The position numbers and the translations under genes were made by a program. A stretch of DNA of 64,000 bases from PSRJ01 sp963825305 (GTDB taxonomy: Bacteria; Acidobacteriota; Terriglobia; Bryobacterales; Bryobacteraceae), in assembly GCA_963825305.1 (NCBI GenBank), contig CAWGTA010000009.1, positions 558,001 through 622,000 on the forward strand. The letters run 5' to 3'. Shown piece after piece: positions 31,907-40,097 of this stretch (positions are counted from its first letter, which is position 1; every line of letters begins with the position of its first letter). Below the pieces are notes generated by a model, which was not told the origin of the DNA, did not search any database, and saw only the letters and a program-made list of their open reading frames with translations.

Positions 31907-32325
31907 TGATTCGGATTGAAACGGAACCCTGGGAAGTCATGGTGTCGCACGCCCGCAAAACCTACCCCAATGAGTGTTGTGGCGCGATGCTGGGCTCGAC
32001 CAACCCGGATGGTGAAAAGCTGGTGAGCGCCGCGATTCCCCTGGAGAACGCATTTGCGGGCGCGCAGGCCCAGCGCTACGAGCTGCGCCCCGAGGATCTG
32101 CTGGCGGCCGACAAGGCGGCCCGCGAGCGCCGCATGGACCTGATCGGCATCTATCATTCCCATCCGGATTGCGACGCCTACTTTTCGAAAACCGATTTGC
32201 AGAATTCCTGCCCGTGGTATTCGTTCGTGGTGCTCTCGATTCAAAAGGGCGAATTCCACCACGCCAATAGCTGGCTGCCGAATTTCGAGCAGACCGAGGC
32301 GGCCAAGGAGGAGCTGAGTTACTGA
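31906..32325 (+). CDS. JAMM/MPN+ metalloprotease (Mec-like)
   Basis: 139 residues, a single JAB/MPN domain. The zinc motif is complete: the catalytic Glu in NECCGAMLG and HSHPDCDAYFSKTD, which is HxH-P-x6-S-x2-D. In the mycobacterial system the related Mec protein cuts cysteine from the C-terminal Gly-Gly of the sulfur carrier CysO. Here it lies between a CysM-like enzyme and a CysO-E1 fusion, each one or two bases away, so a role in processing the carrier is well supported. Cutting of the fusion itself behind its internal Gly-Gly is an inference. Confidence 0.9.
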   Translation: MIRIETEPWEVMVSHARKTYPNECCGAMLGSTNPDGEKLVSAAIPLENAFAGAQAQRYELRPEDLLAADKAARERRMDLIGIYHSHPDCDAYFSKTDLQNSCPWYSFVVLSIQKGEFHHANSWLPNFEQTEAAKEELSY

Positions 32326-32326
32326 T

Positions 32327-33778
32327 ATGGCAAAAGTCTTGATCCCCACGCCCCTGCGGCAATTCACGGCGAAACAGGATGCCGTGACCGTTCCGGGCGG
32401 CACCGTGGGCGAAGTGCTGAGCGCGCTCACCTCGCAATATCCCGACCTGCGCAAGCAGATCTTCAACGACGAGGGCAAGCTGCGCAGCTTTGTGAACGTC
32501 TACCTCAACGATGAAGACATCCGCTACTTGAGCAAGGATGGAACCGCCGCGAAAGATGGCGACACCATTTCGCTGGTGCCTTCGATCGCGGGCGGCTCCA
32601 CGGTCGCGGCGCCGCCATCGGAAGAGGCCGCGCTCACGAAGGACGAGATCCTGCGCTACAGCCGGCACCTGATCATTCCGGAAGTGGGGATGGAAGGCCA
32701 GCAGAAGCTGAAAGCCGCCAAAGTGCTGCTGGTAGGCGCGGGCGGGCTGGGCGCGCCGTTGGGCCTGTACCTCGCCGCCGCGGGTATTGGCAAGATCGGC
32801 ATCGTCGATTTCGATGTGGTGGACTTTACCAACCTGCAGCGGCAGGTGATTCACTCCACCGCCGACGTGGGCCGCAAAAAAATCGATTCCGCCGCCGAGA
32901 AGATGCAGGGCATCAATCCGCATCTCACAATCGTGAAGCACGAGACGGCGCTCTCCAGCGAGAACGCGCTCGGCATATTGAAGGACTACGACCTGGTGGT
33001 GGATGGGACCGACAACTTTCCCACGCGCTACCTGGTGAATGATGCCTGCGTGCTGCTGGGCAAGCCCAATGTCTATGGCTCGATCTTCCGGTTCGAAGGC
33101 CAGGCCACGATATTCGCTTACGAAGGCGGGCCGTGCTACCGCTGCCTGTATCCGGAGCCACCTCCTCCCGGGCTGGTTCCGAGCTGCGCGGAAGGCGGCG
33201 TGCTCGGAATTCTTCCCGGCACCATCGGCTTGATTCAGGCCACCGAGACCGTGAAGCTGATTCTCGGAATCGGCGAGCCGCTGAAGGGCCGTCTGTTGCT
33301 GTACGATGCCCTAGCAATGCGCTTCCGCGAGCTGAAGCTGCGCAAGAACCCCGAATGCCCGGTGTGCGGCGAGCACCCGACCATCACCAAGCTCATCGAC
33401 TATCATCAGTTCTGCGGCGTGCCGAGCCCCTCGGCTCCCGCGCAGGAGGCCAGCGTGGACGAAGGCGAAATCGAGGTTACGGAAGTGAAGGCCAAGCTCG
33501 ACCGCGGCGACCAGTTCGTGCTGATCGACGTGCGCGAGCCGCACGAGTACAAGATCTGCAACATCCCCGCCGCCAAACTGATCCCGCTCGGCGAAGTTCC
33601 CCGCAGACTGCACGAGCTGGATAAGGATGCGGACATCGTGATCCACTGCAAGAGCGGCATGCGCAGCGCGAAGGCCTGCGGCATTCTGAAGCAGGCCGGC
33701 TTCCAGCACGTGCGCAATATGAAGGGCGGGATTCTGGCCTGGAGCGATAAAGTCGATCCCAGCGTGCCGAAGTACTGA
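32327..33778 (+). CDS. Fusion: CysO-like sulfur carrier + MoeB/ThiF-type E1 + rhodanese
   Basis: 483 residues in three parts. Residues 1-90 are a beta-grasp carrier resembling CysO (IPTPLRQFT, FVNVYLNDEDIRYL, LVPSIAGG) that ends in Gly89-Gly90 but continues. About 105-350 is an adenylating E1 domain: RYSRHLIIPEVG, GAGGLGAPLG nucleotide loop, VVDGTDNFPTRYL, the zinc pairs CYRC and CPVC, and SCAEGGVLG with the likely catalytic Cys. About 375-483 is a rhodanese domain with the active loop CKSGMRS. Together they would activate a Gly-Gly end and load sulfur on it. The carrier tail must be released or act in cis. Confidence 0.93.
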   Translation: MAKVLIPTPLRQFTAKQDAVTVPGGTVGEVLSALTSQYPDLRKQIFNDEGKLRSFVNVYLNDEDIRYLSKDGTAAKDGDTISLVPSIAGGSTVAAPPSEEAALTKDEILRYSRHLIIPEVGMEGQQKLKAAKVLLVGAGGLGAPLGLYLAAAGIGKIGIVDFDVVDFTNLQRQVIHSTADVGRKKIDSAAEKMQGINPHLTIVKHETALSSENALGILKDYDLVVDGTDNFPTRYLVNDACVLLGKPNVYGSIFRFEGQATIFAYEGGPCYRCLYPEPPPPGLVPSCAEGGVLGILPGTIGLIQATETVKLILGIGEPLKGRLLLYDALAMRFRELKLRKNPECPVCGEHPTITKLIDYHQFCGVPSPSAPAQEASVDEGEIEVTEVKAKLDRGDQFVLIDVREPHEYKICNIPAAKLIPLGEVPRRLHELDKDADIVIHCKSGMRSAKACGILKQAGFQHVRNMKGGILAWSDKVDPSVPKY

Positions 33779-33782
33779 GGCC

Positions 33783-33825
33783 GGCGACATGATCGCCACG
33801 TAACGCCGGCGGTCTTTGCCGCCGG
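33783..33825. repeat. GGCGA/CCGGCGG palindromic repeat, copy 1
   Basis: Stem GGCGA/TCGCC (33783-33797), then ACGTAACG, then the stem CCGGCGG/CCGCCGG (33806-33825). The same modules occur in another order at 37108-37178. Located between the fusion gene and the Rieske gene. Confidence 0.65.
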
Positions 33826-33855
33826 TGATTCCATAATGGAAATGGGTTTACCAGC

Positions 33856-34953
33856 ATGAGCAGCGCATCTCTTCCGCTGACTCTGCCTGCCCGGTACTAC
33901 ACCGATCCGGAAATTTTCCGCAAAGAAATCGAGCGCTTCTACTTCGGACGCTGGATTTGCGCTGGACGCGCGAGCTCCATCCCCAACCCCGGCGACTACT
34001 TCCTGTGCGAGCTCGCCGGAGAGAGCGTCATTGTGCTGCGCGCCACCGCGACCGAAGTGCGCGCGTTCTACAACGTGTGCCGCCATCGCGGATCGCGCAT
34101 GTGCACCGAGCTTCACGGCTCGCTTCCCGGAGGCCGCATCACCTGCCCGTATCATGCCTGGTCGTACGGACTGGACGGCGCGCTCCTCGGTGCCCCGCAT
34201 GCCGAGCGGCCGGGCTTTTCGCGCGCGGATTTTCCGCTCCACTCCATCCGCACCGAACTCTGGGAAGGCAACGTGTTTCTCCACTTCGGCACGCCGCAAC
34301 AACCGGTAGCGGAAATGCTCGCGCCGATCGCGAAGAAATTCGCTAACTGGCGCATGGCGGAACTCCGCATGTTTCGCCGCATGATTTACGAGGTCAAAGC
34401 CAACTGGAAGCTCATCATTCTCAATTACAACGAGTGCCTCCACTGCCCGTTCGTGCATCCCGAGCTCAGCCCTCTTACCGATTACCTGGGGGCGGATAAC
34501 GAGGACCCCAACCCGGCATACCTGGGCGGCGTCATGTTCCTGCGCCGCAGTGCGGAGACCATGAGTTTTCAAGGCAACCGCAATGGCCGCGCCTATCTTC
34601 CCGGCCTGACCGAGGACCAGCGCAAGTGGGCCGCCTTTTACAGCATTTATCCAAATCTCCTGCTCGCTCCCCATCCGGATTACCTCCTGACCCACACTCT
34701 TTGGCCCAAAGGCCCCGACCATACGCAGATCGTGTGTGAGCTGCACTTTTGTCCCGCGGAAATGGCCAAGCCGGATTTCCATGCGGACGACGCTAGTGCA
34801 TTCTGGGATCTGATCAATCGGCAGGACTGGCGCATCGTCGAGTTATCGCAAGCCGGCATCGCCTCGCGCGCGTACACGCCCGGCCCGTACACCACACGCG
34901 AGGACCTGCTACGCGCATTCGATCTGGACGTCCTGGCCACCGATGGTGAGTAA
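33856..34953 (+). CDS. Rieske-type ring-hydroxylating oxygenase, alpha subunit
   Basis: 365 residues. The N-terminal Rieske domain holds the [2Fe-2S] ligands in CRHRGSRMC and CPYHAWSYG. The C-terminal catalytic domain has the mononuclear iron site in NYNECLHCPFVHPEL, with a candidate carboxylate ligand late in the chain (FWDLINRQDW). Relatives act on aromatic compounds, betaines or choline-like substrates; the substrate cannot be read here. No reductase or beta-subunit gene is adjacent, so electrons must come from elsewhere. A strong terminator-like palindrome lies before the following dioxygenase gene. Confidence 0.9.
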   Translation: MSSASLPLTLPARYYTDPEIFRKEIERFYFGRWICAGRASSIPNPGDYFLCELAGESVIVLRATATEVRAFYNVCRHRGSRMCTELHGSLPGGRITCPYHAWSYGLDGALLGAPHAERPGFSRADFPLHSIRTELWEGNVFLHFGTPQQPVAEMLAPIAKKFANWRMAELRMFRRMIYEVKANWKLIILNYNECLHCPFVHPELSPLTDYLGADNEDPNPAYLGGVMFLRRSAETMSFQGNRNGRAYLPGLTEDQRKWAAFYSIYPNLLLAPHPDYLLTHTLWPKGPDHTQIVCELHFCPAEMAKPDFHADDASAFWDLINRQDWRIVELSQAGIASRAYTPGPYTTREDLLRAFDLDVLATDGE

Positions 34954-35162
34954 CGGCAAGTCAAGGCGCCACCACAATACCCGGTTCGTGTTAGTTTGAG
35001 CGGGCCGAAAAATGGCAAGGAGTCGGTCACTTCGAAGCCGTCGAAGACCTTTCCGTACGTTCCGTCTGCCGAGCCCGTTGCGCAAGTTGCGCATTAAGAA
35101 ACGAAAGCTACTGATTCGCAAGGGGAACGGGAACCGCCGTGGCTTAGCATGCGCCAGGACGG

Positions 35163-35230
35163 CAAAACCTGACACAGACAGGGATGTCTGTGCGACGTAC
35201 CACAGTCCTCCCGGCCTGTGTCAGGTTTTT
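35163..35230. terminator. Compound palindrome between the two oxygenase genes
   Basis: A perfect 14-bp inverted repeat, AAAACCTGACACAG (35164-35177) with CTGTGTCAGGTTTT (35216-35229), ends in T5 on the plus strand and A4 on the other. It therefore looks like a bidirectional terminator. It encloses a hairpin CACAGACA/TGTCTGTG and belongs to the CACAG-CTGTG repeat family also seen at 35991 and 58280. The 210 bases before it hold nothing recognised. Confidence 0.7.
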
Positions 35231-35244
35231 GTCAGACTATTACT

Positions 35245-35982
35245 GTGCTGCCAGACGACGCACCAGCGTACCTCGAGCAATTGCAGAAGCACGGCGTGGT
35301 CGTACTGCCGAGCGTTTTTCCCCTGGATGCCTTGGCCGCCTTACGAACCGCGACACAAGCCTGTTTTGAAGCGGCGGAGGGCGGCAGCCGGCAGGCCTTG
35401 CCCGAAAGCTATCGCTACAACCCGCTGTCTCGTTCGGTCTTACTCGCTGCGCTCCGGGACTTCGGCTGCTCGGCCGAGGACCTTTCTGCGCCGCTCGCCA
35501 TCGCCGGCATGGATGAGCTCTTTACCGGTGCGATGGGCGGCGCAGTGGCATGCCAGCCGGAGCAGACATGGGTCCGCAAGCGCTACGCACCCTATCATGC
35601 TCCCCACGGGTATCATCCGAATAGCTGGCACCAGGATGGAGGGCTGGGAGTCCGTTTTCCCGCGCGCGGCGACGCCGCGATTCCCATGACGCGCCTGCTC
35701 ACCTGGTGGCTGCCGCTGGACCCTTGCGGCGGCGATCGGCCCGCCCTGGAGTTTGTGCGCGGCCGCTTGGACCGGCTGCTGCACTATACCGAGCTCGACG
35801 ACGCAGCCCTGCGAAAGCGGTTCGCGCCGGAGCAATTCTGGGTACCGGAACTGCGGCCGGGCGACGGGCTGATGTTCCTGAACGGCACGCTGCACCGGAC
35901 CTACGTGCAACCGGAGATGCGTGCGGATCGGCTCAGTGTGGAGTATCGGTTTTTCCCAGCGCCGCCGATGCCCGGGAAGTAA
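35245..35982 (+). CDS. Phytanoyl-CoA dioxygenase (PhyH) family protein
   Basis: 245 residues. Fe(II)/2-oxoglutarate oxygenase fold: early LEQLQKHGVVVLPSVFPLDA, the HxD iron pair in NSWHQDGGLG, the distal His in LNGTLHRTYV and the 2-oxoglutarate-binding Arg in DRLSVEYRF. The substrate is unknown. I take the GTG at 35245, because the earlier GTG at 35218 lies inside the terminator palindrome. It follows the Rieske oxygenase gene, so both may be part of a small oxidation pathway, though the palindrome between them argues for separate transcription. Confidence 0.82.
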   Translation: MLPDDAPAYLEQLQKHGVVVLPSVFPLDALAALRTATQACFEAAEGGSRQALPESYRYNPLSRSVLLAALRDFGCSAEDLSAPLAIAGMDELFTGAMGGAVACQPEQTWVRKRYAPYHAPHGYHPNSWHQDGGLGVRFPARGDAAIPMTRLLTWWLPLDPCGGDRPALEFVRGRLDRLLHYTELDDAALRKRFAPEQFWVPELRPGDGLMFLNGTLHRTYVQPEMRADRLSVEYRFFPAPPMPGK

Positions 35983-35990
35983 AAACCGGA

Positions 35991-36015
35991 CACAGGCCGG
36001 GAGTCCTGTGCTACG
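35991..36015. repeat. CACAGG-CCTGTG palindromic repeat
   Basis: CACAGG and CCTGTG (35991-35996, 36005-36010) form a stem, followed by CTACG. It closely matches the element at 58280-58304 (CACAGGCC/GGCCTGTG, CTACG). It starts nine bases after the PhyH gene stop. Confidence 0.65.
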
Positions 36016-36188
36016 GCCTCAACTTCCGGTCGGTACGATTCCGGCGTTCTCTACCATCAGAATTACGGTGCGCTCGGTGGCGCGCGTGCGGTGCATCATT
36101 GAATTGTTCAAGCGCGTTTCATAAGGATAGGCTGTTGGTTCGTTCATGGACAGCACCTGAAGAGAAGCGGGAGCCTTATTATAGCCAA

Positions 36189-36644
36189 ATGGCGATCAAG
36201 ATACGTCAGATCCAGCCAGCCGATGAGCCGCGTTGGCGCGAGTTTTGGGATGAGTATACGCGTTTCTATGAAAGGGAGCCCTCGGAGGCCGTGACAAGGC
36301 ATACCTGGGCCCGCATCATGGACGAGACCTGTCCGGTGCATGCCATTGTTGCGGAGGGCGCCCCCGGCGATGTGATCGGCATCGCCAACTATGTCATCCA
36401 CGAAAACACTTCGTCCCTTACCCCGGTGTGCTACCTGGAAGATCTGTATGTCGATCCCTCCCGGCGCGCCGGGGGAGTGGGTGGGCAGTTGATCGACTGG
36501 CTGATCGCGGAGATGAAGGCGCAGGGCTGGTCGCGCCTGTATTGGCAGACCAAGGAGAACAATTACCGCGCGCGGGGCCTCTACGATAAGTACACCCGGC
36601 ACAGCGGATTTGTGCGATACGTCCTCACCAATCCTGCGGCCTGA
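36189..36644 (+). CDS. GNAT-family N-acetyltransferase
   Basis: 151 residues, a single GNAT fold: IRQIQPADEPRWREFWDEY at the start, CYLEDLYVDPSRRAGGVGGQ (motif A, acetyl-CoA pyrophosphate loop RRAGGVGGQL) and WSRLYWQTKENNYRARGLYDKY (motif B). The acceptor is unknown. ATG at 36189 without a clear ribosome site. The 3' end overlaps the convergent HIT gene by 20 bases. Confidence 0.9.
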   Translation: MAIKIRQIQPADEPRWREFWDEYTRFYEREPSEAVTRHTWARIMDETCPVHAIVAEGAPGDVIGIANYVIHENTSSLTPVCYLEDLYVDPSRRAGGVGGQLIDWLIAEMKAQGWSRLYWQTKENNYRARGLYDKYTRHSGFVRYVLTNPAA

Positions 36645-37083
36645 TTCCAGCGGAGTACGATTGCAGGCTGCGCACGGTGCGCTCGATCGCGGCGCGCGCC
36701 GCCTCCATCTCCGCATCATCTTTATACTTACCCCGTGGCCAGAAGAATCCTCGCAATCCGTCTTTCCGGCGGCGCGGCACCACGTGCACATGCAGATGGG
36801 GCACGCTTTGGCTTACGCGGTTGTTGATGGCGACGAACGATCCTTCCGCGCCCATGCCTTGTTCCACAGCTTGGGCCAGCAGTTGCGTGTTGGCAAACAG
36901 GGGCTGGACACCGCCCGGCGGCAGGTCGGCCAGCGTCTCGATGTGCGCCTTGGGGATGAGCAGGCAGTGGCCGGGGAACAGGGGACGGTGGTCGAGGAAG
37001 GCCAGGGTGTGTTCATCCTGGAAAACGATGGCCGCCGCGAGGGTCCCGGCGGCGATCCGGCAGAAGAGGCAATCCGCAGCCAT
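36625..37083 (-). CDS. HIT-family nucleotide hydrolase
   Basis: 152 residues. Begins AADCLFCRIAAGTLAAAIVF with an early Cys pair typical of HIT proteins and carries the catalytic triad motif HLHVHVVPRR. Relatives hydrolyse AMP-linked or dinucleoside polyphosphate substrates. The C-terminus has an added helix of about 25 residues. ATG at 37083. Its upstream region is filled by palindromic repeats shared with 33783-33825, and its 3' end overlaps the GNAT gene. Confidence 0.92.
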   Translation of the reverse strand: MAADCLFCRIAAGTLAAAIVFQDEHTLAFLDHRPLFPGHCLLIPKAHIETLADLPPGGVQPLFANTQLLAQAVEQGMGAEGSFVAINNRVSQSVPHLHVHVVPRRRKDGLRGFFWPRGKYKDDAEMEAARAAIERTVRSLQSYSAGIRPQDW

Positions 37084-37107
37084 GTTCCCATGATGCAACG
37101 GGGCGAT

Positions 37108-37178
37108 GTAACGCCGGCGGTCTCGGCCGCCGGCCGGCCCGCGGAGCCGGCCCCGGTACACCGGCGACAAAGATCGCC
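37108..37178. repeat. GGCGA/CCGGCGG palindromic repeat, copy 2
   Basis: GTAACG followed by CCGGCGG/CCGCCGG (37114-37133), a run of GC palindromes, then GGCGA/TCGCC (37163-37178) and GCGCTACG. The two stems are those of copy 1 in reversed order. It fills the spacer between the divergent HIT and VWFA genes, where promoters for both must lie. Confidence 0.6.
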
Positions 37179-37217
37179 AGCGCTACGTGCGGTAGAATGG
37201 TTTCCATTGGTACTTTC

Positions 37218-38258
37218 ATGATTCGTCCGGTCGCGGCTCTTTCGATTTTCGCTATCCTTTTCTGTGCCTCGGCCATTCCCCAGGACCAGCCCGCCAGGAT
37301 TCAGATCAACGTCAACGAGGTCATCGTCCCGGTCACGGTGACGGATGCCAAGGGCCGCTTCGTTTCTAACCTGGAGGCCAAGGATTTCCGCGTTCTCGAC
37401 GAAGGCAAGCCCCAGCGGATCGAGTTCTTCAGCCACACCCAGAAACAGCCGATCGTGGTGGGTTTTCTGCTCGACATGAGCAACAACACCCGCATCCATT
37501 GGAAGCGATACCAGGATTCGGTGATGGAGCTGGTCTGGAACCTGCTGCCGGGCGACCCGCGGTATTCGGGCTACCTGGTATCGTACGGCAACAACGCCGA
37601 ATTGCTGGTGAACACCACCACGGACTCGGACAAGATCGTGGACGAGATTCGCAAGATGAAGCCGGGCGGCGGCGCGGCGCTGTTCGACGCGATTTATCAG
37701 GCCTGCACGAGACGCGAACTGGTGCAGGGTGAACCGTACGAGCCGCGGCGCGTGATCGTGGTGGTTGGGGATGGCCACGACAATGCCAGCAACAAGACTT
37801 TCGATCAGGTGATCGAAATCGCGCAACGCAACCTGGTCACGATCTACGGGATGAGCACAGCGGCGTACGGCTTCGACGCCCCAGAGGGCGACGTGCTGGA
37901 GCGCCTCGCGACGGAAACCGGAGGGAAGGTCGAATACCCTCTGAATACGATTTTCAAAGACACGGCCGCCGGCACGTACTTCTGCAATCCCTCTGATGAA
38001 GGCTGCTACGCGTATAAGGTAGGAACCGGCGGCTACGAGGCGGCTATTTCCGGAAGCATCATCAAAGCCGTGGGATCGATTTCCGGCGACGTCACCACGC
38101 AGTACGTGCTGCGCTACATTCCGCAGGTCGATCCGGACGAAAAGCCGAAGGTATATCGCAAGATCAAGGTGGAAGTGAACCTGCCGGATGTCATAATTCG
38201 CGCGCGCCACGGGTACTACCCGGCGGGGATTCCTGCTGGCGCCGCTAATACGCAATAG
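37218..38258 (+). CDS. Acidobacterial VWFA-related secreted protein
   Basis: 346 residues. A signal peptide (IRPVAALSIFAILFCASA) is followed by the acidobacterial VWFA-related domain: VNEVIVPVTVTDAKGRFV, LEAKDFRVLDEGKPQRIEFF, VGFLLDMSNNTRIHWKR, RRVIVVVGDGHDNAS and the C-terminal RKIKVEVNLPDVIIRARHGYY. The metal-site loop is D-M-S-N-N, so the second Ser of the DxSxS motif is Asn and metal binding may be weak. A four-cysteine-containing insert (CNPSDEGC) lies near 265. It probably acts outside the inner membrane in protein-protein contact. An in-frame ATG at 37197 is an equally possible start. Confidence 0.88.
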   Translation: MIRPVAALSIFAILFCASAIPQDQPARIQINVNEVIVPVTVTDAKGRFVSNLEAKDFRVLDEGKPQRIEFFSHTQKQPIVVGFLLDMSNNTRIHWKRYQDSVMELVWNLLPGDPRYSGYLVSYGNNAELLVNTTTDSDKIVDEIRKMKPGGGAALFDAIYQACTRRELVQGEPYEPRRVIVVVGDGHDNASNKTFDQVIEIAQRNLVTIYGMSTAAYGFDAPEGDVLERLATETGGKVEYPLNTIFKDTAAGTYFCNPSDEGCYAYKVGTGGYEAAISGSIIKAVGSISGDVTTQYVLRYIPQVDPDEKPKVYRKIKVEVNLPDVIIRARHGYYPAGIPAGAANTQ

Positions 38259-38282
38259 CGAACGGCCGATAAGCCAAATAGG

Positions 38283-39101
38283 ATGGGGTTTGGAATGCCC
38301 GCCAGCGTGGTACCGATCGCGGCCCGCCGCCAGGGCGCCTATGTGCTCCTGGAAACGGCACTGCCCGGACATCCTTTGCACAAAATCGGTGTGTTGCTGA
38401 TCGACACTGAGAGGAACCGCTGCTGGGTGCGCATGCGGCAGCGCTATGACGACCTGGCCGAACCCGAAGATGCCGAGGTTTTGGAAGCGCTGGAAGTAGA
38501 CATGCGCGAGCGGTCGGCCGAAATGGGCGCCGAGCAATACCTGCTGTGGCTGGAGGATTCCCTCTCCAACGCGGTGCGGGTCAGTGAACGGCAATCCGTC
38601 GCGGTCGATTCCTTCACTCGCGTGCTGGACCGCCTTTACTCCGAGCAGGTGGAGACCGTCGACGTGCAGCGCTACGTCACGCATGTGCCTTTGTTCAGCC
38701 TGCGCGCCGCCGCCGGCCAACTGGGGGAAGACATGCCGTCCGCCGAAGAAGATTGGGTGCGCGCGCCCGAGGGAATGCGGCTGGGCCCCGATCTGTTTGT
38801 GGCGCACGTGGTGGGCCGGTCCATGGAACCACGCATTCCGGATGGCAGCCTGAACCTCTTTCGGTTTCGGCCGGTTGGTTCGCGGCAGGGCAAGATCCTG
38901 CTGATCCAGCGGTCGGGCGCGCTCGATGAGACCGCACGCTACACGGTGAAGCGCTACACCAGTAAGAAGGTAGAGACGGGCGAAGACCAGTGGCAACACG
39001 AGCGGATCCGCCTGGAGCCATTGAACCCGGAGTTCGAAGCCTGGGATGTGGAGCCGCAGGATTTCGCGGTCGTCGCCGAATGGCTGCGCGTCATCGATTG
39101 A
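38283..39101 (+). CDS. S24 (LexA-type) peptidase-like protein with an N-terminal domain of unknown role
   Basis: 272 residues. The C-terminal half (about 130-270) has the S24 signatures: VPLFSLRAAAG near the self-cleavage region, HVVGRSMEPRIPDGSL with the nucleophilic Ser and TARYTVKRYTSKK with the general-base Lys. No helix-turn-helix precedes it. Instead the first 110 residues form a soluble domain (PASVVPIAARRQGAYVLLET, IGVLLIDTERNRCWVRMRQR) that I cannot assign with certainty. It may thus be a regulator cleaved on a signal rather than a DNA-binding repressor. It is coupled to mutY, whose TTG start overlaps its stop, which hints at a DNA-damage link. Confidence 0.75.
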   Translation: MGFGMPASVVPIAARRQGAYVLLETALPGHPLHKIGVLLIDTERNRCWVRMRQRYDDLAEPEDAEVLEALEVDMRERSAEMGAEQYLLWLEDSLSNAVRVSERQSVAVDSFTRVLDRLYSEQVETVDVQRYVTHVPLFSLRAAAGQLGEDMPSAEEDWVRAPEGMRLGPDLFVAHVVGRSMEPRIPDGSLNLFRFRPVGSRQGKILLIQRSGALDETARYTVKRYTSKKVETGEDQWQHERIRLEPLNPEFEAWDVEPQDFAVVAEWLRVID

Positions 39102-40081
39102 AGCCCATCGCCGAACTTCTACTCCAGTGGTATCACCAGGGCCACCGCGATCTTCCCTGGCGGCGCACGGACGACCCGTATTGCATCTGGGTCTCCGAAA
39201 TAATGCTGCAGCAGACTCGCGCGCAGGCGGTCATCCCTTACTACGAGCGATTTCTGACGCGGTATCCGAACGTGGAGATGCTGGCGCGTGCCGCGGAAGA
39301 GGATGTGTTGGCGCTGTGGAGCGGCCTGGGATATTACTCGCGGGCGCGCAACTTGCGGCGCGCGGCCGGGCACATACAGGCCGCCGGGGGATTCCCGCGC
39401 GAACATAACGCGATTCGCCAATTGCCCGGCGTGGGCGACTATACCGCCGCGGCGATTGCCAGCATCGCGTTTGGGCTGCCGCACGCCGTGCTGGATGGGA
39501 ACGTATTGCGGGTGGTGGCGCGCGTGGAGAACGATCCCGCCGACATCGCCGCGGTGCGCACGCGCGAACGCTTCCGAGGCGTGGCGCAGGAATGGCTCGA
39601 CCCGCGCAGCCCCGGAGCGTTCAATCAGGCGCTGATGGAACTGGGGGCCACGGTCTGCCTCGCGCGCAATCCGTTGTGCCTGGTGTGCCCGTTATCGTCA
39701 CTGTGCCAGGCCCGCGCGGAGGGGACTGTGGCTCAGTTGCCGGTGAAGCTGCGCAGAGTAGAACCGGTGCGCGTGGAGGGCACGCTGCTGGTGATTCATC
39801 GCCGGGGCCGCGTCCTGCTGCGGCAGCGCGAGGCCGGCGAACGGCGTATGGCCGGTTTCTGGGAATTGCCCACACCCGATCATTTGCCCGGAGCGCGCGT
39901 GGGCCAGGCGATCGGCACCGTACGACACAGCATTACGCATCATCGGTATCAGTTTCGGGTGGCGCAGGCGTCGGCTTCGCCGCGCGAGCGTTCCTTTCGC
40001 TGGTTTGCGATCGATCATCTGGCTGCCATTCCGTTGAGCACCAGCGCGCGTAAGGCCCTGAAGCTGGCTGGGGTGATGTAG
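39098..40081 (+). CDS. mutY: A/G-specific adenine DNA glycosylase
   Basis: 327 residues. Removes adenine mispaired with 8-oxoguanine. Features: HRDLPWRRTDDPYCIWVSEIM, LQQTRAQAVIPYYERF, the helix-hairpin-helix LPGVGDYTAAAIASIAFG with the catalytic Asp in VLDGNVLRVVAR, and the iron-sulfur loop C-x6-C-x2-C-x5-C (CLARNPLCLVCPLSSLC). A C-terminal NUDIX-like domain (VEGTLLVIHRRGRVLLRQR, GFWELPT) recognises the oxidised base. The TTG start at 39098 overlaps the S24 gene stop; it gives the natural N-terminus KPIAELLLQWY. Confidence 0.95.
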   Translation: MKPIAELLLQWYHQGHRDLPWRRTDDPYCIWVSEIMLQQTRAQAVIPYYERFLTRYPNVEMLARAAEEDVLALWSGLGYYSRARNLRRAAGHIQAAGGFPREHNAIRQLPGVGDYTAAAIASIAFGLPHAVLDGNVLRVVARVENDPADIAAVRTRERFRGVAQEWLDPRSPGAFNQALMELGATVCLARNPLCLVCPLSSLCQARAEGTVAQLPVKLRRVEPVRVEGTLLVIHRRGRVLLRQREAGERRMAGFWELPTPDHLPGARVGQAIGTVRHSITHHRYQFRVAQASASPRERSFRWFAIDHLAAIPLSTSARKALKLAGVM

Positions 40082-40097
40082 CCGCAAACAACACAAT

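Noticed and set aside
36813..38999. 728-codon open frame on the minus strand opposite the HIT, VWFA and S24 genes
   Set aside because: It runs antisense through three genes with recognisable domains; only the HIT frame at its end is real, and that lies in a different frame.
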